NCBI RefSeq assembly: GCF_002287885.2
Contig: NZ_CP016768.2
Location: forward strand, 62,001-126,000
Length of the DNA stretch: 64,000 nt
DNA from: Candidatus Nanopelagicus limnes
Lineage (GTDB): Bacteria > Actinomycetota > Actinomycetes > Nanopelagicales > Nanopelagicaceae
Reading direction: 5' to 3'
Shown: positions 19,057 through 30,985 of the stretch, piece by piece
Position numbering within the stretch: position 1 is the first letter of the stretch
How the letters are laid out: every line of letters starts with the position of its first letter
Position numbers and translations under genes: made by a program
The notes under the pieces: generated by a model
The model's input: the letters and a program-made list of their open reading frames with translations, nothing else
The model's database searches: none
What the model was told of the DNA's origin: nothing

Positions 19057-19076
19057 AGGCATGAGAAGATACCGCT
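19057..19076. promoter_or_regulatory. Bidirectional promoter between phosphoesterase and GatB/YqeY genes
   Basis: The two start codons are separated by only 20 bases. The minus strand reads TATCTT (complement of 19066-19071), nine bases before its ATG. The plus strand reads GAAGAT (19065-19070), six bases (ACCGCT) before its ATG. The two -10 elements share five base pairs. The same arrangement recurs at 47888-47907. Confidence 0.5.
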
Positions 19077-19529
19077 ATGGGACTAAAAGAAAAACTACAG
19101 TCAGATTTAACCGATGCGATTCGCTCAAAGGATGGCGTAAAAAGCGGCACCATCAGAATGCTCCTTGCTGCTATTACCAATGAAGAGGTGGCGGGCAAGA
19201 GCGCAAAGGTATTGACCGAGGCTGAAGTAATTACAGTTTTATCCAGGGAGGCTAAAAAGCGTCGGGAAGCTGTTGAGGCTTACACAAATGCAAAGCGTGA
19301 TGATTTAGCAAATAAAGAAAAAGAAGAAGCAGCTGTTATTGCTCTCTACCTACCTGAGCAATTAAGTGAGGCAGATATCAAGAAATTGGTAGCAGATGCA
19401 ATTGCTGAAACAAATGCAGCAGGGCCTGCTGGCATGGGATTAGTAATGAAAGTTTTACAACCTAAGATTGCTGGCAAAGCTGATGGCGGAGTGGTTTCAT
19501 CATTGGTCAAAGCAGCACTTTCCCAATAA
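19077..19529 (+). CDS. GatB/YqeY domain-containing protein
   Basis: A 150-residue helical protein with the YqeY pattern: MGLKEKLQSDLTDAIRSKD at the start and the C-terminal LQPKIAGKADGGVVSSLVK that matches the tRNA-binding tail of GatB. It may assist amidotransferase or tRNA interactions, but its biological role is not settled for the family. It probably lacks a 5' leader. Confidence 0.9.
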   Translation: MGLKEKLQSDLTDAIRSKDGVKSGTIRMLLAAITNEEVAGKSAKVLTEAEVITVLSREAKKRREAVEAYTNAKRDDLANKEKEEAAVIALYLPEQLSEADIKKLVADAIAETNAAGPAGMGLVMKVLQPKIAGKADGGVVSSLVKAALSQ

Positions 19530-19546
19530 AAAGTAAGGATTACTAA

Positions 19547-19702
19547 ATGAAGTATGAATATGTCACTGTGCCATTGCTAACCCATGCGACAAAGCAGATC
19601 CTAGATACCTGGGGCTCTGAAGGTTGGGAGTTAGTTCAAGTTGTTCCTGCCCCTGGCGGAGGCGATCAACTAGTCGCGTATATGAAGCGAGTGATTGCGT
19701 GA
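19547..19702 (+). CDS. DUF4177-like small protein
   Basis: A 51-codon gene reading MKYEYVTVPLL at its start, then GSEGWELVQV and YMKRV at its end, which matches the small DUF4177-type proteins located next to ridA in Actinobacteria. AAGGA at 19535-19539 is seven bases before the ATG. The stop overlaps the ridA start (GTGA). Function unknown. Confidence 0.75.
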   Translation: MKYEYVTVPLLTHATKQILDTWGSEGWELVQVVPAPGGGDQLVAYMKRVIA

Positions 19703-20166
19703 GTGTTAAAGAAAAGCTTTCCGCACTTGGCCTAACACTTCCAACTGCTGCAGCACCGGTTGCTGCATATGTTCCAGCAGTTAAAAGTGGCAACTTGGTG
19801 TTTACTGCAGGACAGCTTCCAGTAATTGATGGCAAATTAGTTAAAGAGGGCAAGGTTGGTAGTGACGTAACAGCAGAGGACGCCAAAGATCTAGCTCAAA
19901 TTTGTGCATTAAACGCACTGGCCGCAATTTCATTAGTTGCAGATCTTGATCAAATTGAAAGAGTTGTCAGGGTAGGCGGTTTTGTTAATTGCGCGCCAAG
20001 CTTTATAGCAATACCAGGAGTAGTAAATGGTGCTAGTGAATTATTGATTAAGGTATTTGGAGATGTAAATGGCAAACACGCAAGAACTGCAGTTGGAGTT
20101 GGTGAATTGCCACTAAACGCACCAGTTGAAATTGAGATTGTAGTTCAGCTTAAAAATCAATTATAG
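19699..20166 (+). CDS. RidA family protein
   Basis: Deaminates reactive enamine/imine intermediates and so protects PLP enzymes. The 155-residue protein has GNLVFTAGQLP and the C-terminal acid NAPVEIEIVV; the conserved Arg is at VRVGGFVN and A/RTAVGV region. This is the YjgF/RidA group with an extra N-terminal stretch common in Actinobacteria. The start is GTG at 19699, overlapping the previous stop by four bases. Confidence 0.88.
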   Translation: MSVKEKLSALGLTLPTAAAPVAAYVPAVKSGNLVFTAGQLPVIDGKLVKEGKVGSDVTAEDAKDLAQICALNALAAISLVADLDQIERVVRVGGFVNCAPSFIAIPGVVNGASELLIKVFGDVNGKHARTAVGVGELPLNAPVEIEIVVQLKNQL

Positions 20167-20223
20167 TTGAATAGACCGTTATAGTTTTAGGTCTGATCTA
20201 GTGTTTTGCGGACAAAAAGTCAC

Positions 20224-21564
20224 TTACTCAGTTCCTATATTATTGGTACTTTTAATATTTTGAATTAACTGCTTAATTAAGAGCATTGAAAAAATAATTG
20301 CAATCAAATTTGTATAAATTGTAGTTATTGATAGTCTACTAGTTAACAAAGTTAGTAATATCAGGGATTCTAATTGCAATAGAGAACGATTAACCATAAA
20401 GACTTTATTTAGATATATGAGTATGGGAATGAATATTATCAAACGATAGACATAACTTGTTCCTAAAACCCAAATTACTACATATGTCAGCAAAAGAGAG
20501 TTCAGAATCGCCATGTAATTAGAAGTCTGCTCTTTTTTTATAAATAAGTTGATAACACGGAAAAAATAGAAAACTGCGAAAACAGATGTAGTTACCAAGA
20601 AAATTACAATATATATAAAAGAGATCGAAGAACCAAAGTAATGTTTAATTCCAAAAGATAATCCGTTTGGATTCCCTTTATCTGTAAACCGGACCATTTG
20701 AACTGCTGATTCAAAGTTTATCGACCAATATACTATTGGCAAAACCATTATTCCCTTCGCAAATATGAATAAATGTTTCCTTAAGAAAATCAACATGCAA
20801 AGCATTATCAATATTGGCCAAAGTTTAAAAAAAGCACTCACCACCAAAAGAGTGGCCCCAATAGATTGTTTGATTTTGTTTCCTATAAGTAGATATAAAC
20901 TGGATATTATCAACAAAATCGTAATAATTTCATTACCCCGATCGATAGCTAACACAATTGGCGGGCTAAGTAAAGTTATTAATAAAGTAACTTGATTTAT
21001 TTGATTTTTACTCGATATAAGTATCATTAGAACAAAAAAAAGTAATGTAGAAATAAGCCCAAGCCAAACTACATTAGAAAAATCTAACAATCTTAAGAAA
21101 GAAATTACATGAGGATTTTGATTCAACGGCCTAGAGAATGGATCACAGATTATTTCACCTATTTGAATTGGAGTAGTGCAGTCGCTCGCGGCTGTTAAGT
21201 GTGCTAAGTCTCCATATAAAAATACATTGTTGTTCACAAACATAGTTCCCGAACCAAAACGATTCAAAAAAACATATAATTTGTCATTGCCTTGTCCATT
21301 CAAATATAAAGATACTATGTAGGTAAAAGGAAAAATAAAAAACAATTTATAGTTAATTACTTTTGCAATTTCAGTATGTTTGAATAGAGTATTATAAAGA
21401 GTAACCAGTAATATTATCGAAATTAATATTTGAGAAATCACCGTGAGTAAATTAAAATTCTTTTGAAAATGGGGTAAAACTAGACAGGCAATCCAACAAA
21501 TTAAAAGCAGTAGAATTTCTCTGTATTTTTCTTTTTTCCCAGTAATTAAAAATTTATTGCTCAT
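20224..21564 (-). CDS. Integral membrane glycosyltransferase-like protein (GT87/DUF2029 type)
   Basis: A 446-residue protein with about eleven hydrophobic segments. The motif LAIDRGNEIITILLI resembles the DRGNxD motif of GT87 polyprenol-phosphate-mannose-dependent mannosyltransferases, and the periplasmic loop after helix 1 contains CTTPIQIGEIICDPFSRPLN. It is noticeably richer in A/T than neighbouring genes, hinting at acquisition. Its ATG overlaps the crp stop (ATGA), which couples it to the regulator. Substrate unknown. Confidence 0.65.
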   Translation of the reverse strand: MSNKFLITGKKEKYREILLLLICWIACLVLPHFQKNFNLLTVISQILISIILLVTLYNTLFKHTEIAKVINYKLFFIFPFTYIVSLYLNGQGNDKLYVFLNRFGSGTMFVNNNVFLYGDLAHLTAASDCTTPIQIGEIICDPFSRPLNQNPHVISFLRLLDFSNVVWLGLISTLLFFVLMILISSKNQINQVTLLITLLSPPIVLAIDRGNEIITILLIISSLYLLIGNKIKQSIGATLLVVSAFFKLWPILIMLCMLIFLRKHLFIFAKGIMVLPIVYWSINFESAVQMVRFTDKGNPNGLSFGIKHYFGSSISFIYIVIFLVTTSVFAVFYFFRVINLFIKKEQTSNYMAILNSLLLTYVVIWVLGTSYVYRLIIFIPILIYLNKVFMVNRSLLQLESLILLTLLTSRLSITTIYTNLIAIIFSMLLIKQLIQNIKSTNNIGTE

Positions 21565-22250
21565 CTGCCCCGTTTTACTAATCTTTCATAATCTAAAATA
21601 ATTACTGCGCGTGGTTCAAGCTTTACCCAACCACGGGATGCAAAATCAGCTAACGCCTTGTTAACAGTTTCTCGAGATGCCCCAACTAATTGGGCAAGCT
21701 CCTCTTGGGTTAGCTCATGGTTAACGTGCAGGCCATCATCTTTTTTAGTTCCAAATCTCTCACCTAATTCAATAATCGCCTTAGCAACTCGGCCAGGCAC
21801 ATCAGCAAAGACTAAATCAGATAAAACATCATTGGCTCTTCTTAAACGTTGTGACAGTCTTTTTAAAAGTTGAAGTGAAACATGTGGATGGGCGGTTACC
21901 CAACCAATCACTTGATCATTTGCAAGGGCTAGTAACTTAGAATCAACGACTGCTGTTGCAGTTGCTGTTCTTGGTCCTGGATCAAATAGTGATAACTCAC
22001 CAAACATATCCCCTGGACCTAAAATTGATAAAAGGTTTTCTCTGCCATCACCAGAGGATGTGCCAAGCTTTAGCTTGCCCTCAACTACAACAAATAACTT
22101 ATCTCCTGGGTCACCCTCTTTGAATAAAATCTGACCCTTTGAAATCTTTATGCCATTCATGGAGGCTCGCAAACTGGCGGCGGAGGCATCATCTAAAGCA
22201 CTAAAAAGCGGGGCTTTTCTAACTACCTCATCTTCATTTTTGGCGGGCAT
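21561..22250 (-). CDS. CRP/FNR-family transcriptional regulator (GlxR-like)
   Basis: A 229-residue regulator: cyclic-nucleotide-binding domain with FGELSLFDPGPRTATA (the cAMP pocket, with Glu, Arg and Thr) and a C-terminal winged helix (LTQEELAQLVGASRETVNKAL). This is the global cAMP regulator of Actinobacteria. An in-frame ATG also exists at 22328, but TATCCT stands seven bases before 22250 and the family begins close to this Met, so I use 22250. It is divergent from nth, as in Mycobacterium. Confidence 0.92.
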   Translation of the reverse strand: MPAKNEDEVVRKAPLFSALDDASAASLRASMNGIKISKGQILFKEGDPGDKLFVVVEGKLKLGTSSGDGRENLLSILGPGDMFGELSLFDPGPRTATATAVVDSKLLALANDQVIGWVTAHPHVSLQLLKRLSQRLRRANDVLSDLVFADVPGRVAKAIIELGERFGTKKDDGLHVNHELTQEELAQLVGASRETVNKALADFASRGWVKLEPRAVIILDYERLVKRGR

Positions 22251-22257
22251 AGAAGTA

Positions 22258-22263
22258 AGGATA
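22258..22263 (-). promoter_or_regulatory. -10 element TATCCT, decides the crp start
   Basis: Minus strand: TATCCT, seven bases, then ATG at 22250. It argues against the longer reading from 22328. Confidence 0.5.
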
Positions 22264-22294
22264 CTGCTGGGAGGTAGTACAACTCCAATCAGCG

Positions 22295-22300
22295 TAATCT
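22295..22300 (+). promoter_or_regulatory. -10 element TAATCT, leaderless start of nth
   Basis: TAATCT, seven bases, then ATG at 22308. Confidence 0.45.
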
Positions 22301-22307
22301 TAGGCAA

Positions 22308-23009
22308 ATGCGAGAGAGTTTGGCTCAAAAGAAAGTTCGAGCAAGGGCTATCTATCGGATTCTATGTAAAAGCTATCCAAATGTTAGGTGTGAATTAAGT
22401 TATAAAACTCCCTTTCAATTACTAGTTGCAACTGTTCTATCGGCGCAATGCACCGATAAGCGAGTGAATCAAACAACACCTGCCTTATTTAAGAAATATC
22501 CAAATCCAATAAAAATGGCCCAAGCTGATATTAATGATATTCAAAGATTGGTTAAATCAACTGGGTTTTATCGGGCGAAGGCTAAGAATATAAAATCACT
22601 TAGTAGCAAGATAGTTACAGATTTTGATAGCAAGGTGCCAAACAAATTAGAAAGTTTGATCACTTTTCCAGGTGTTGGCAGGAAGACAGCAAATGTAGTT
22701 TTAGGTCATGCATTTGGTATTCCAGGCTTAACCGTTGACACTCACTTTGGCAGATTAAGTAGAAGATTTAAGTGGAGTAAATCTATGGACCCGGTAAAGG
22801 TTGAGTTTGAAGTTGCTGATTTAATCACAAGAAAAGAGTGGACTAATTTGTCGCAGCGCTTAATCTGGCATGGCAGAAGAGTGTGTCACTCCAGAAAGCC
22901 AGCGTGTGGTGCATGCCCAATTGCTAAGCACTGTCCATCCTTTGGAATAGGTGAGATGGATCCAATTAAGGCAAAGCGAATGGTGAAAGTTGAGGCAGAT
23001 TTTAAATGA
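22308..23009 (+). CDS. nth: Endonuclease III
   Basis: DNA glycosylase/AP lyase of base excision repair. The 233-residue protein has the helix-hairpin-helix FPGVGRKTANVV with the catalytic Lys, the catalytic Asp in VDTHFGR, and the iron-sulphur motif C-x6-C-x2-C-x5-C near the end. Stop overlaps the tlpA-like gene start by four bases. Confidence 0.96.
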   Translation: MRESLAQKKVRARAIYRILCKSYPNVRCELSYKTPFQLLVATVLSAQCTDKRVNQTTPALFKKYPNPIKMAQADINDIQRLVKSTGFYRAKAKNIKSLSSKIVTDFDSKVPNKLESLITFPGVGRKTANVVLGHAFGIPGLTVDTHFGRLSRRFKWSKSMDPVKVEFEVADLITRKEWTNLSQRLIWHGRRVCHSRKPACGACPIAKHCPSFGIGEMDPIKAKRMVKVEADFK

Positions 23010-23548
23010 AGAAATTTTCATTTCTTTTGATCACTACTTTGCTAATTTCTGGCTGTACGTCACCTACCAAGGTAAGTTCACCTGGCGTGGTTACGTCTTG
23101 TGATCAAATCAGATTACTAGAGAGCGCCGATAAATCAGTTTTGATGAGATGTTTAGATGGGTCGGGTGAAATAAATTTTCATAAAATAAAAGGACCCCTG
23201 CTTATAAATGTATGGGGATCCTGGTGTGAAGGATGTAAGCAGGAGATGCCCTATTTTGTTGAGCTATATCAAAGCCAATTATTTAAAAACGGACAGATCC
23301 AGATGCTTGGCATAAATGTTGAAGAAAAATCTAATAAGGACGCTATTGATTACATTCAAAAAAGCGGGATGAGTTGGCCAAATCTTGAAGATTCAAGTGG
23401 AGTTTCAAAATCAATATTTGGGCCAGGCGTTCCGGTTACCTGGTTTATCGATGAAAATGGCAAAAATATAGAAACTAAAATTGGGGCTTACACAAATAAA
23501 AAGCAATTATTCAATCAAGTTGAAAAAGCTTTTGGAGTTAAGTTATGA
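23006..23548 (+). CDS. TlpA-like thioredoxin-fold lipoprotein
   Basis: An exported, lipid-anchored thiol oxidoreductase. The lipobox LLISGC gives a lipidated Cys at about residue 17; the thioredoxin fold has the active site WCEGC (CxxC) and the cis-Pro region GVPVTWF. 180 residues. It overlaps nth and the cvpA-like gene by four bases on either side, as in the mycobacterial nth-tlpA-like operon. Confidence 0.9.
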   Translation: MKKFSFLLITTLLISGCTSPTKVSSPGVVTSCDQIRLLESADKSVLMRCLDGSGEINFHKIKGPLLINVWGSWCEGCKQEMPYFVELYQSQLFKNGQIQMLGINVEEKSNKDAIDYIQKSGMSWPNLEDSSGVSKSIFGPGVPVTWFIDENGKNIETKIGAYTNKKQLFNQVEKAFGVKL

Positions 23549-24039
23549 ATTACTTTGATCTGTTAATTGTTTTAGTCCTATTAATCGCTTTTTATAGTGG
23601 ATATAAAAATGGTTTGATCAAAACGATTTTTAGAACTGCTGGTTATGTTGCAGGTGGTGTAGCGGGATTGGCCTTGGCTGTTAAATACCTTGCAACCTGG
23701 GAGAGTCAAACCCAAAAAGTTGCTTTTGCATTACTTGCTATATTTATAGGAGCTTCAATTGGTGAGTTTTTGCTTGGCAAAATTGGGTCGTTGTTTCGCA
23801 AAATACTTTTTGTGCCACCCTTTAAACTTATTGATTCACTGGTAGGGGCGGCCATTTCAACACTTCGCGCAGCCTTTATTTTGTATTTAGTTGCAACACT
23901 GTTGGTCTTTTCATCCTGGAGCATCGCAGATAAATACATTAAACCTTCAAAACTTTATGATTATTCAGATTCTCATTTACCTTCAGTAATGAACGAGGTG
24001 AAAAGTGAGATTGTTAAGTTACTTGAAAAAGTAAACTAA
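23545..24039 (+). CDS. CvpA family membrane protein (MarP without protease domain)
   Basis: A 164-residue protein with four membrane helices and the CvpA pattern ([21 protein letters not shown], split at residues 4-24). In Actinobacteria the gene at this place normally encodes MarP, a CvpA-like membrane domain followed by a trypsin-like protease of about 200 residues. Here it stops right after the membrane domain, and the NUDIX gene that usually precedes it is missing. Reading ends at a normal stop, overlapping acs convergently by four bases. Confidence 0.75.
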   Translation: MNYFDLLIVLVLLIAFYSGYKNGLIKTIFRTAGYVAGGVAGLALAVKYLATWESQTQKVAFALLAIFIGASIGEFLLGKIGSLFRKILFVPPFKLIDSLVGAAISTLRAAFILYLVATLLVFSSWSIADKYIKPSKLYDYSDSHLPSVMNEVKSEIVKLLEKVN

Positions 24040-25994
24040 TCCTCACTCTTTCCAGTTTTTAACCCTTCAGAGATTAATTTCATTACATTTGGATCAGCAA
24101 GTGTTGTTGAATCTCCAACTACTCTATTTTCTGCCACATCCCGCAAAAGCCGGCGCATAATCTTGCCGCTTCTTGTTTTTGGCAACTCTGCTACGACCAT
24201 TATTTGACGTGGTTTTGCAATTGGGCCAATTTGTTTTGCAACATGATCGCGAAGCTCCTTAACTAAAGCATCCCCCGTGGCTGATTCAATGCCACCTCTT
24301 AAAATAACAAATGCAACAATTCCTTGGCCAGTCATCTCATCCTTTGCGCCAACTACTGCAGCCTCTGCAATCACATCATGTGAGACTAATGCTGATTCAA
24401 CCTCTGTGGTTGAGATTCGGTGTCCTGAAACATTCATAACATCATCTACTCGGCCCAATAACCAGATTGCGCCATCTTTATCTAACTTTGCGCCATCTCC
24501 TGCAAAGTAAACTCCTTCAAAACGTGACCAGTAAGTTTCTTTATAACGAATGGGTTCATTCCAAACACCACGCATCATTGAAGGCCAAGGTTTTGTTAAG
24601 ACAAGATAACCACCTCTGCCATTGCCAACAGCTTTACCTTCATCATCAACAACTTCAGCTGAAATACCAGGAAGGGCCTTCATGGCACTGCCTGGTTTTG
24701 TTGCAGTAACTCCAGGTAATGGTGAGATCATGATTGCGCCAGTCTCTGTCTGCCACCAAGTGTCAACAATTGGGCAATTATTTTTTCCAATTACCTCTCG
24801 ATACCACATCCATGCTTCAGGGTTAATTGGTTCACCAACTGAACCAAGTAAACGCAGGGATGAAAGATTAGATTTGTTTGGATATTCATCTCCCCATTTC
24901 ATCCAAGTTCTAATCAAAGTTGGTGCGGTATATAAGATACTGACTTTGTATTTCTCAATTAATTCAAATAATCGCCCTTTACTTGGGGTGTCGGGCGTTC
25001 CTTCATAAATCAGCTGTGTTGCACCATTTATTAATGGTCCATAAACCACATAAGAATGGCCGGTAATCCAACCAATATCTGCTGTGCACCAGTAGATGTC
25101 TTTCTCAGTCTTTAAATCAAAAACTGCATGATGGGTGAATGCTGCTTGCGTTAAATAACCACCAGTAGTGTGATAAACACCCTTGGGTTTTGCTGTAGTT
25201 CCTGAGGTGTAGAGAATAAATAAGCCATTTTCTGAGTCAAAGAACTCACACTCATGCTTACCCGATTGTTTATCAACAAGCTCATGCCACCAAATATCTT
25301 TTGAAGTATCAAACTTAGTTTCTTGTCCAGTGCGTTTTACCACTAAAACATTTTTAACATTTGTCTCACCCTTAAGCGCTTCATCAACTGCAGGCTTTAG
25401 TGCAAATGGCGCGCCTTTTCTAAATCCACCGTCGGCGGTAATGACTAAGGAGGCATCAGCATCTTGAATTCGAGAAAGCAATGAGTCGGCTGAAAATCCG
25501 CCAAAAACTACAGAGTGCATCGCACCTAACCTGGCACAAGCAAGCATTGCAATCGCCGCCTCTGGAATCATCGGCATATAGATCGCAACTCGATCTCCTT
25601 GTTTAATTCCCAGCTCTTTTAAAGCATTTGCAGCTTTGCAAACCTTTGATAATAGATCTGCGTAGGTAATTGTTTGAGTATCTCCTGGTTCACCTTCGAA
25701 GTAGAAAGCAACTCGATCCCCCCTGCCTTCAATTACATGTCGATCTAGGCAGTTATAGGAAGCGTTTAACTTTCCACCAATAAACCATTTAGCAAAAGGT
25801 AGTTGCCAATCAACAACTTGATTCCATTTTTGGTTCCAATGCAATCTATTTGCTTGTTTTTCCCAAAAAGCTAATCGATCTGTATCTGCCTCTTTATAAA
25901 TATCACTTTTTGCATTTGCATTATCAATAAAAGTTTGTGAAGGCAGGAAGGTGCGATCTTCATAAGATAGGTTTTCAAAAGATTCACTACTCAT
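24036..25994 (-). CDS. acs: Acetyl-CoA synthetase
   Basis: Activates acetate to acetyl-CoA via acetyl-AMP. The 652-residue protein has the P-loop-like [11 protein letters not shown], the TWWQTETG motif, and the C-terminal regulatory lysine in [14 protein letters not shown], the usual target of protein acetylation. Full length for the family. Neighbouring crp is consistent with the known cAMP control of acs in Actinobacteria, but I see no clear Crp site. Confidence 0.97.
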   Translation of the reverse strand: MSSESFENLSYEDRTFLPSQTFIDNANAKSDIYKEADTDRLAFWEKQANRLHWNQKWNQVVDWQLPFAKWFIGGKLNASYNCLDRHVIEGRGDRVAFYFEGEPGDTQTITYADLLSKVCKAANALKELGIKQGDRVAIYMPMIPEAAIAMLACARLGAMHSVVFGGFSADSLLSRIQDADASLVITADGGFRKGAPFALKPAVDEALKGETNVKNVLVVKRTGQETKFDTSKDIWWHELVDKQSGKHECEFFDSENGLFILYTSGTTAKPKGVYHTTGGYLTQAAFTHHAVFDLKTEKDIYWCTADIGWITGHSYVVYGPLINGATQLIYEGTPDTPSKGRLFELIEKYKVSILYTAPTLIRTWMKWGDEYPNKSNLSSLRLLGSVGEPINPEAWMWYREVIGKNNCPIVDTWWQTETGAIMISPLPGVTATKPGSAMKALPGISAEVVDDEGKAVGNGRGGYLVLTKPWPSMMRGVWNEPIRYKETYWSRFEGVYFAGDGAKLDKDGAIWLLGRVDDVMNVSGHRISTTEVESALVSHDVIAEAAVVGAKDEMTGQGIVAFVILRGGIESATGDALVKELRDHVAKQIGPIAKPRQIMVVAELPKTRSGKIMRRLLRDVAENRVVGDSTTLADPNVMKLISEGLKTGKSED

Positions 25995-26068
25995 AGTAAG
26001 GCTGAGGTTATCAGCGATAAGTTTTCCCCACTAGAAGGAGATTAAATTTTTTAGTGCCAGCCTTTAGA

Positions 26069-26074
26069 TAGGCT
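26069..26074 (+). promoter_or_regulatory. -10 element TAGGCT upstream of the 40-codon ORF
   Basis: The same hexamer as at the leaderless genes, here about 50 bases before an ORF that has its own ribosome binding site, so it would produce a normal 5' leader. Confidence 0.4.
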
Positions 26075-26125
26075 AGATGAATCTGATAAATCCCATGCAA
26101 TTTAAATAAAAAGAAATGGAGCTTT

Positions 26126-26248
26126 ATGTTAACTGGCACTTTAATCACCTTAATTACCCTGCTGGAGCGACTACTCGCCTCCGGCACATTAACCATGGCC
26201 CTTTCGGCGTTGTTTAAAAAGGCGTTGCTTCTGCTTGGTGCCTACTAG
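26126..26248 (+). CDS. Small hydrophobic protein, 40 codons, unknown function
   Basis: The ORF begins MLTGTLITLITLLERLLASG and ends FKKALLLLGAY; it is leucine-rich, has one Glu/Arg pair in the first half and a lysine pair in the second, and could be a single membrane-seeking helix pair. TGGAG sits about five bases before the ATG, a TAGGCT promoter element lies upstream, and a ten-pair hairpin follows the stop. The arrangement promoter-SD-ORF-hairpin supports a real gene. I do not recognise a family. Confidence 0.45.
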   Translation: MLTGTLITLITLLERLLASGTLTMALSALFKKALLLLGAY

Positions 26249-26267
26249 GGCAGATTTAACGCATGCA

Positions 26268-26297
26268 TTGGGGCGGTGATTTCTAAAACCGCCCCAA
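26268..26297 (+). terminator. GC-rich hairpin between the small ORF and purA
   Basis: Arms TTGGGGCGGT (26268-26277) and ACCGCCCCAA (26288-26297) pair perfectly over ten bases around a ten-base loop. There is no T-tract after it, so it could be a terminator of the Actinobacteria type without U-run, a 3' stabiliser, or part of the purA leader. Confidence 0.5.
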
Positions 26298-26384
26298 ATG
26301 TGGTGGAATTGGACGTAATCCCGTAAGGAAATTACAACTAAAAAGGTTTTAAGCAAAGTGGCTCACCTTTAAAGTTACTAATAA

Positions 26385-29058
<2,674 letters not shown>

Positions 29059-29062
<4 letters not shown>

Positions 29063-29388
29063 GTCAAGATTCTGATATAAAGAGCCAGGTTAAAAAGATT
29101 CTAAAAGTTGTTGAACAAATTGCTCCAGGCAAATTGGTAGAGTTAAGAATTCCTCCCTACGCTGCGATTCAATGCGTAGAAGGCGGCAATCATCGCCGAG
29201 GAACGCCACCCAATGTGGTTGAAATGGCGAGTGAAACATTAATAAATCTGGTGAAAGAGCCAGCAAATTGGGAGACTTTTTGCAATCAAGGCTTAATTTC
29301 AGCCTCAGGCACAAGCTCGAATTTATCTCAACTCTTTGAAGAGGTTAGTAAACTAATGGAAAGTCTTAATGGAGGAATAAATGGCTAG
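29059..29388 (+). CDS. Sterol-carrier-like (SCP) family small protein
   Basis: A 109-residue protein containing VELRIPPYAAIQCV and RRGTPPNVVEM, the conserved core of the actinobacterial 'sterol carrier family' (SCP_3-type) protein. The fold binds hydrophobic ligands in relatives; the ligand here is unknown. Overlaps purB by four bases and the next gene by eight. Confidence 0.75.
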
Positions 29389-30760
29389 TAAGTCTAAGCG
29401 GGCCAGAATGGCGCCTAAAGAGAATTTACAAAGAAAATTCCTGTTGTGGGCTATTGCAGTATTTTTCGTTAAATTAGCAATAATTTTTAGAATTCAAGGA
29501 ATGAATGCAGGCTCAGGTGATCGAGTTTATTTCGTTGACGGAGCTTGGCTTGGCGCTGATGGTGAGAATTATCTAATGGGCTATAACGCCCTATTAAAGG
29601 ATGGAGTATTTTCCACAGAAAGCATTCTTAATTATTGGCCAGCTGGATATCCCTTGGTTTTATTGTTTTTATCGATTCTAGGCAAAAGTTGGGCGCTTAC
29701 AACCTTATCTATAGTTCAGTCAGCAATCTTTTCATATGCTGCATATTTTTTTGCTTCACAAATATCAAAAACTAGATTAAAGAAATTTGCATTTCTAGCT
29801 TTTTTGTTAGTAATTTTCAACCCAACCTTATCGCTGAGCTCAATAGCAGTTGGTTATGAAAGCTTTACAGCTTCAGGAATACTTATTGTTGTCGGCTTGA
29901 TCATAAAAGATTTTATTGAAAAAGATGACAAAAAGTTCTTTAAGTATTTGATTATTAGTTCAATTGTTGTCGGCATACTTTCATTTATGCAGCCAAGGCT
30001 AATTGTTACTGGAATATTACTAAATGTATTTTGGATTATTACTCGTAAAGGCGTTAAGGCTAGCTCACTTGCAGTAGTCATAACTTTGGTAGTAACACTC
30101 TTTTTCCCTGCAACATTGGTGTATAGAAACAATCAAGCGATTGGAATTAACAGTATTTCGACAAACCTGGGTGTAACCATGAATATTGGCGCTGGTGATA
30201 ACGCCACGGGTGGATATATGAAAGAAGGGTATGGAGTTGAGTGTGACTTATCAGGGACTTCTGCGCAGCAGGATAACCAAAGAACTAGGTGTGTACTAAA
30301 TTGGTATCTAAACAATCCCACGAAGGCAATTGAGCTTTTTTACAATAAATCAGTTTACTTTTGGTCACCATGGTATGGACCATCAGCAAACGGCACCATG
30401 GCAAGAAATCCGTGGCTCACCATTAATCCATTAAAAAACATTGCAACTACGCAGGATGGTTTTAATATTGTTTATGGTGGATTTGGAAAAGTAATTTCTT
30501 GGCTCTGGCTACTTGGTGGATTGACACTATTACTTTATGGATATTTCACCCTCTGGCGTCATAATTTACTTGAAAAATTTATAGGTAATTTGGCTATGGT
30601 TGCAATTACCACTAACTGGTTGATTACCCTGTTCACAATTGGGGATCACCGCTTTCGAATTCCAATCATGGGAGTGAGTCTTTTCCTTCAGGCAATCGGC
30701 CTTAAAACCCTTTTTAGTGGGGGAAAAGCTCCGATGGTTGATGGCCCAGCTTTGCGATAA
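29381..30760 (+). CDS. Membrane glycosyltransferase-like protein (GT39/PMT-like)
   Basis: A 459-residue polytopic protein with a basic N-terminus and about nine to ten helices. After helix 1 a large loop carries YFVDGAWLGADGENYLMGYN, and NYWPAGYPLVL follows, a layout typical of GT-C enzymes using a lipid-linked sugar. GGAGGA precedes the ATG, which lies inside the end of the SCP-like gene. Acceptor and donor unknown; other GT-C subfamilies are possible. Confidence 0.65.
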   Translation: MASKSKRARMAPKENLQRKFLLWAIAVFFVKLAIIFRIQGMNAGSGDRVYFVDGAWLGADGENYLMGYNALLKDGVFSTESILNYWPAGYPLVLLFLSILGKSWALTTLSIVQSAIFSYAAYFFASQISKTRLKKFAFLAFLLVIFNPTLSLSSIAVGYESFTASGILIVVGLIIKDFIEKDDKKFFKYLIISSIVVGILSFMQPRLIVTGILLNVFWIITRKGVKASSLAVVITLVVTLFFPATLVYRNNQAIGINSISTNLGVTMNIGAGDNATGGYMKEGYGVECDLSGTSAQQDNQRTRCVLNWYLNNPTKAIELFYNKSVYFWSPWYGPSANGTMARNPWLTINPLKNIATTQDGFNIVYGGFGKVISWLWLLGGLTLLLYGYFTLWRHNLLEKFIGNLAMVAITTNWLITLFTIGDHRFRIPIMGVSLFLQAIGLKTLFSGGKAPMVDGPALR

Positions 30761-30803
30761 TCTACCCGCCTGATAATTGATTGAGTGTTGAAGGAGACCA
30801 CAA

Positions 30804-30980
30804 ATGGGACGTGGCCGTTCAAAAGCAAAACAAACAAAGGTTGCAAGAGATCTTAAGTACTCAAACCAAGATATGGATCTAGAGCGATTAGCAAAAGAGT
30901 TGCACGGTGAGGTAAAAAATGATGCAAGCTTTGATGATGAAGATCCATACAGTGAAGGTAGCAACACAACACGTGCTTAA
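30804..30980 (+). CDS. DUF3073 family protein
   Basis: A 58-residue highly charged protein beginning MGRGRSKAKQTKVARDLKY and continuing with a short acidic tail; this is the complete DUF3073 pattern, a family restricted to Actinobacteria and of unknown function. AAGGAG lies about nine bases before the ATG. Confidence 0.9.
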   Translation: MGRGRSKAKQTKVARDLKYSNQDMDLERLAKELHGEVKNDASFDDEDPYSEGSNTTRA

Positions 30981-30985
30981 TTGAT

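Noticed and set aside
26079-26111. Ten-codon ORF MNLINPMQFK before the 40-codon ORF
   Set aside because: It starts only four bases after TAGGCT, probably upstream of the transcription start, and has no ribosome site.
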